Part shown: piece after piece, positions 61,956 to 64,000 of the stretch
Layout of the letters: every line of letters starts with the position of its first letter
Numbering within the stretch: position 1 is the stretch's first letter
Source: Lingula anatina
Lineage: Eukaryota; Brachiopoda; Lingulata; Lingulida; Lingulidae
Direction: 5' to 3'
Assembly: GCF_001039355.2 (NCBI RefSeq)
Contig: NW_019775463.1
Location: 46,242 to 110,241, forward strand
Length of the DNA stretch: 64,000 nucleotides
Notes under the pieces: model-generated
The model's database searches: none
Told to the model about the DNA's origin: nothing
Seen by the model: only the letters and a program-made list of their open reading frames with translations
Translations under genes and position numbers: made by a program

Positions 61956-64000
61956 GTTATAAGCATCAGTGTGTTGTGTTACCTGAAATGTAACATCACA
62001 CTTGGCACCCCAATTATTGACGTTACCAAGTCACGTTTGATCGCTTGTGGGTCAACAAATCTGACTCGTGCGCTTGCACCTAAGTTTAAATGAAAATTAA
62101 GTCGTGGGACTAATATTGTAGTAATTTTTCCTGAAATTTAATATTTTAAACTGATAATTTCACTCCTTTCATTTTACAAAAAAAAAGCACAGCCACGTGT
62201 CTTGACTGCTTCCATATAGCGCCTGAATTGTGTCTGCTTCTAAGTTTGACAATATTCTAACCCGCTAATCACACGCACAACCCCATTATAAAGCAAAAGA
62301 GCTTATTCTGACCAATTTGTGTGAATAACGGCGATTTAATTGGTTTTAGCATTATCTTCTCTTTGTCTAAAAGTACCTGATGTCTAATCTGGTATTAGCC
62401 CTGTTCATTTTTTGCAATTGGGACTTGACCTGATGTGTTCTGCAAGGGTGGACATAAAACAGCCTCTGTATACGAAATGATTCACGACTAAAACGATGTG
62501 AATGGGACTGCTGAAGTGATGTGTGAAGTAAACGCCATGCCGCGTTGTGGAGGAGCAGACGAGGTCCAGTGAGACAGTAAGCGAAATCTAGCACCTATGA
62601 TTATTTGAAGGTCTGCCTTAATAACAGCTTATTTAGTATCACCTCGTTCAAACGCACTGTTTTTAATACGGGGTCTTTTGCCCAATGCTGCGAAAACCAA
62701 GAAGCCAAATATCCCCCAAAACTCGAGCGCACGCAAAACTCGAGCGCACTACTCTTAACCAGATGCTCTTCTAGCTGTTATAAAATGTTCGAACAGTTAG
62801 GCGGACCTCGAGCCTTTTGGTGGGTGCAGCAGTGGCTGCATGGATTCTTTACGAACCAAGTAGACTAAAGGGGCTTTGAAAGAAGAGGAGGGCTCAGCCG
62901 CTCCCTCTTTCTCAACCAGGACTGTCATAGGCCCTTTTCCGTTGCTATTTCTTTCATGAATGATTACTCCCCCCCACCCCCTCCCCCATACACACACACA
63001 CAAACACACAAACGATTCCGATGTCCTTCCAGTACGTCTGACACGGGTACTCTAGCTATGCTCATCACCCTTAAGAGGAAGGCTCGGAGGTGGATGATCC
63101 TTTTTAAGCATGATACATAGACATAGATGTTGATGCAGTTGCGGGCCTCATCGCCTAGCTTTGAAACTATGGGTATTTTATTTTTCTGTTTTATCGCTGT
63201 TTATCGATTCCAGGCCAGAATGTCAACATTTTTAGAAGTTAAAAAATATATTTGAATTTTCTCTTACTGACACCAACTCTTGACGGTTATGCTTTGTGTT
63301 AAATAATGCAAAATACCTTTTAATAACCATCAAAGATTTTGAAAACTTGAGGCACATTATTTTTTTCTGTTTTGCTGTGACGGTTTTACAGCAGAATCAA
63401 TATACCTGACTCAAGCAATGGCAATTAAAATATTTTCAGGTTGGGGAAGTGGAACAAAGTACCAAAATAATGCAAATTATGTGGTAACAGTTCTGTGCCC
63501 AGTGTTACAAGTTAAAGCAGAATGTGAGTTGAAAATGCGCATTACTTCAGTCGCCGACTTTTGCAGTCGCTATTTAAATTCTGTCCAGCAACTTAAAAGG
63601 TCGATAATGCCTCCTCTTTTATGTACGGGACAAGCTGGTTAAATTAGCATTTTTTCTATGGTTGATTCATTGCAATAACACTATTTGTATTCGGAAGAGT
63701 ACCATTACATACATGTAGTAATCCCATTAATTTTTAACATAGAAAAAATTTGAACACAGTCTACTGGAGTCGACAACCGATCAGCGTAATTATTTCTCGT
63801 TTCGCTTCATTTTTCTCAATGAACAATATTTAAAAATAAAAATTTTAAATATTTCACTATATTCATATTCTTTCAAAATCAGCCTTTAGCCAACTTCTAT
63901 AAAATGAAATTAACCTTTATTCAACTTTTTTGTTTTATTTCCACAGATGGCGAATTGGCTGTGTGGAGTTTTTAGTTGTTCATAGCTCTTTAGTTTTCGT

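Larger units (their letters stand above)
58323..64000. other. 3' intergenic interval without a recognised gene
   Basis: No coding exon is seen on either strand; open frames of 60-106 codons here lack domains. Listed separately are inverted-repeat elements at 60094-60242, 61427-61955 and the nested 61463-61778. Short G/C and CA simple repeats occur near 62965-63012. Confidence 0.55.

Overview
The window is animal (metazoan) nuclear DNA. It is AT-rich, its genes have GT-AG introns, and it carries many microsatellites and short inverted-repeat transposon remnants. One long gene encodes a zinc transporter of the animal LIV-1/ZIP type, and a smaller gene joins a farnesoic-acid-methyltransferase-like domain to an apple/PAN domain, a combination I associate with invertebrates. 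A marine invertebrate, perhaps a hemichordate, lancelet or echinoderm, is my best guess, but the sequence does not settle the phylum.

Layout. (1) 0.7-2.0 kb, minus strand: an intronless type II membrane protein that looks like a GT-A glycosyltransferase. Its reading frame is broken once near base 1160. (2) 4.0-5.8 kb, plus strand: two coding exons whose phases match, giving the FAMeT-like and apple/PAN protein; its 5' end is not found. (3) 5.8-45.4 kb: about 39 kb in which I find no protein-coding gene. It holds at least four families of short transposons, simple repeats, and three back-to-back direct duplications with units of about 0.84, 4.8 and 3.45 kb. In each of these a single N lies between the two copies. 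That pattern suggests uncollapsed alleles or joined contigs in the assembly rather than three independent genomic duplications. (4) 45.4-57.6 kb, plus strand: a complete 11-coding-exon ZIP zinc transporter (predicted 850 residues), with signal peptide, PAL-motif ectodomain, eight membrane segments, His-rich loop, HNFSDG and HELPHE metal-site motifs, and consistent intron phases. (5) 57.6-64 kb: its 3' flank, with further MITEs, including one element inserted in another at 61.4-62.0 kb.

The three genes show no evidence of working together. The most informative signals are the N-linked duplications, the MITE families whose target-site duplications can be read directly, a fragment of the ZIP terminal exon copied into the preceding intron with its stop codon kept in frame, a three-copy TGTGAA-rich module inside the 4.8-kb unit, and a frameshifted glycosyltransferase-like gene. 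I found no tRNA, rRNA, CRISPR array or new enzymatic system. All exon boundaries come from reading splice sites and frames by eye, without transcript or database support.
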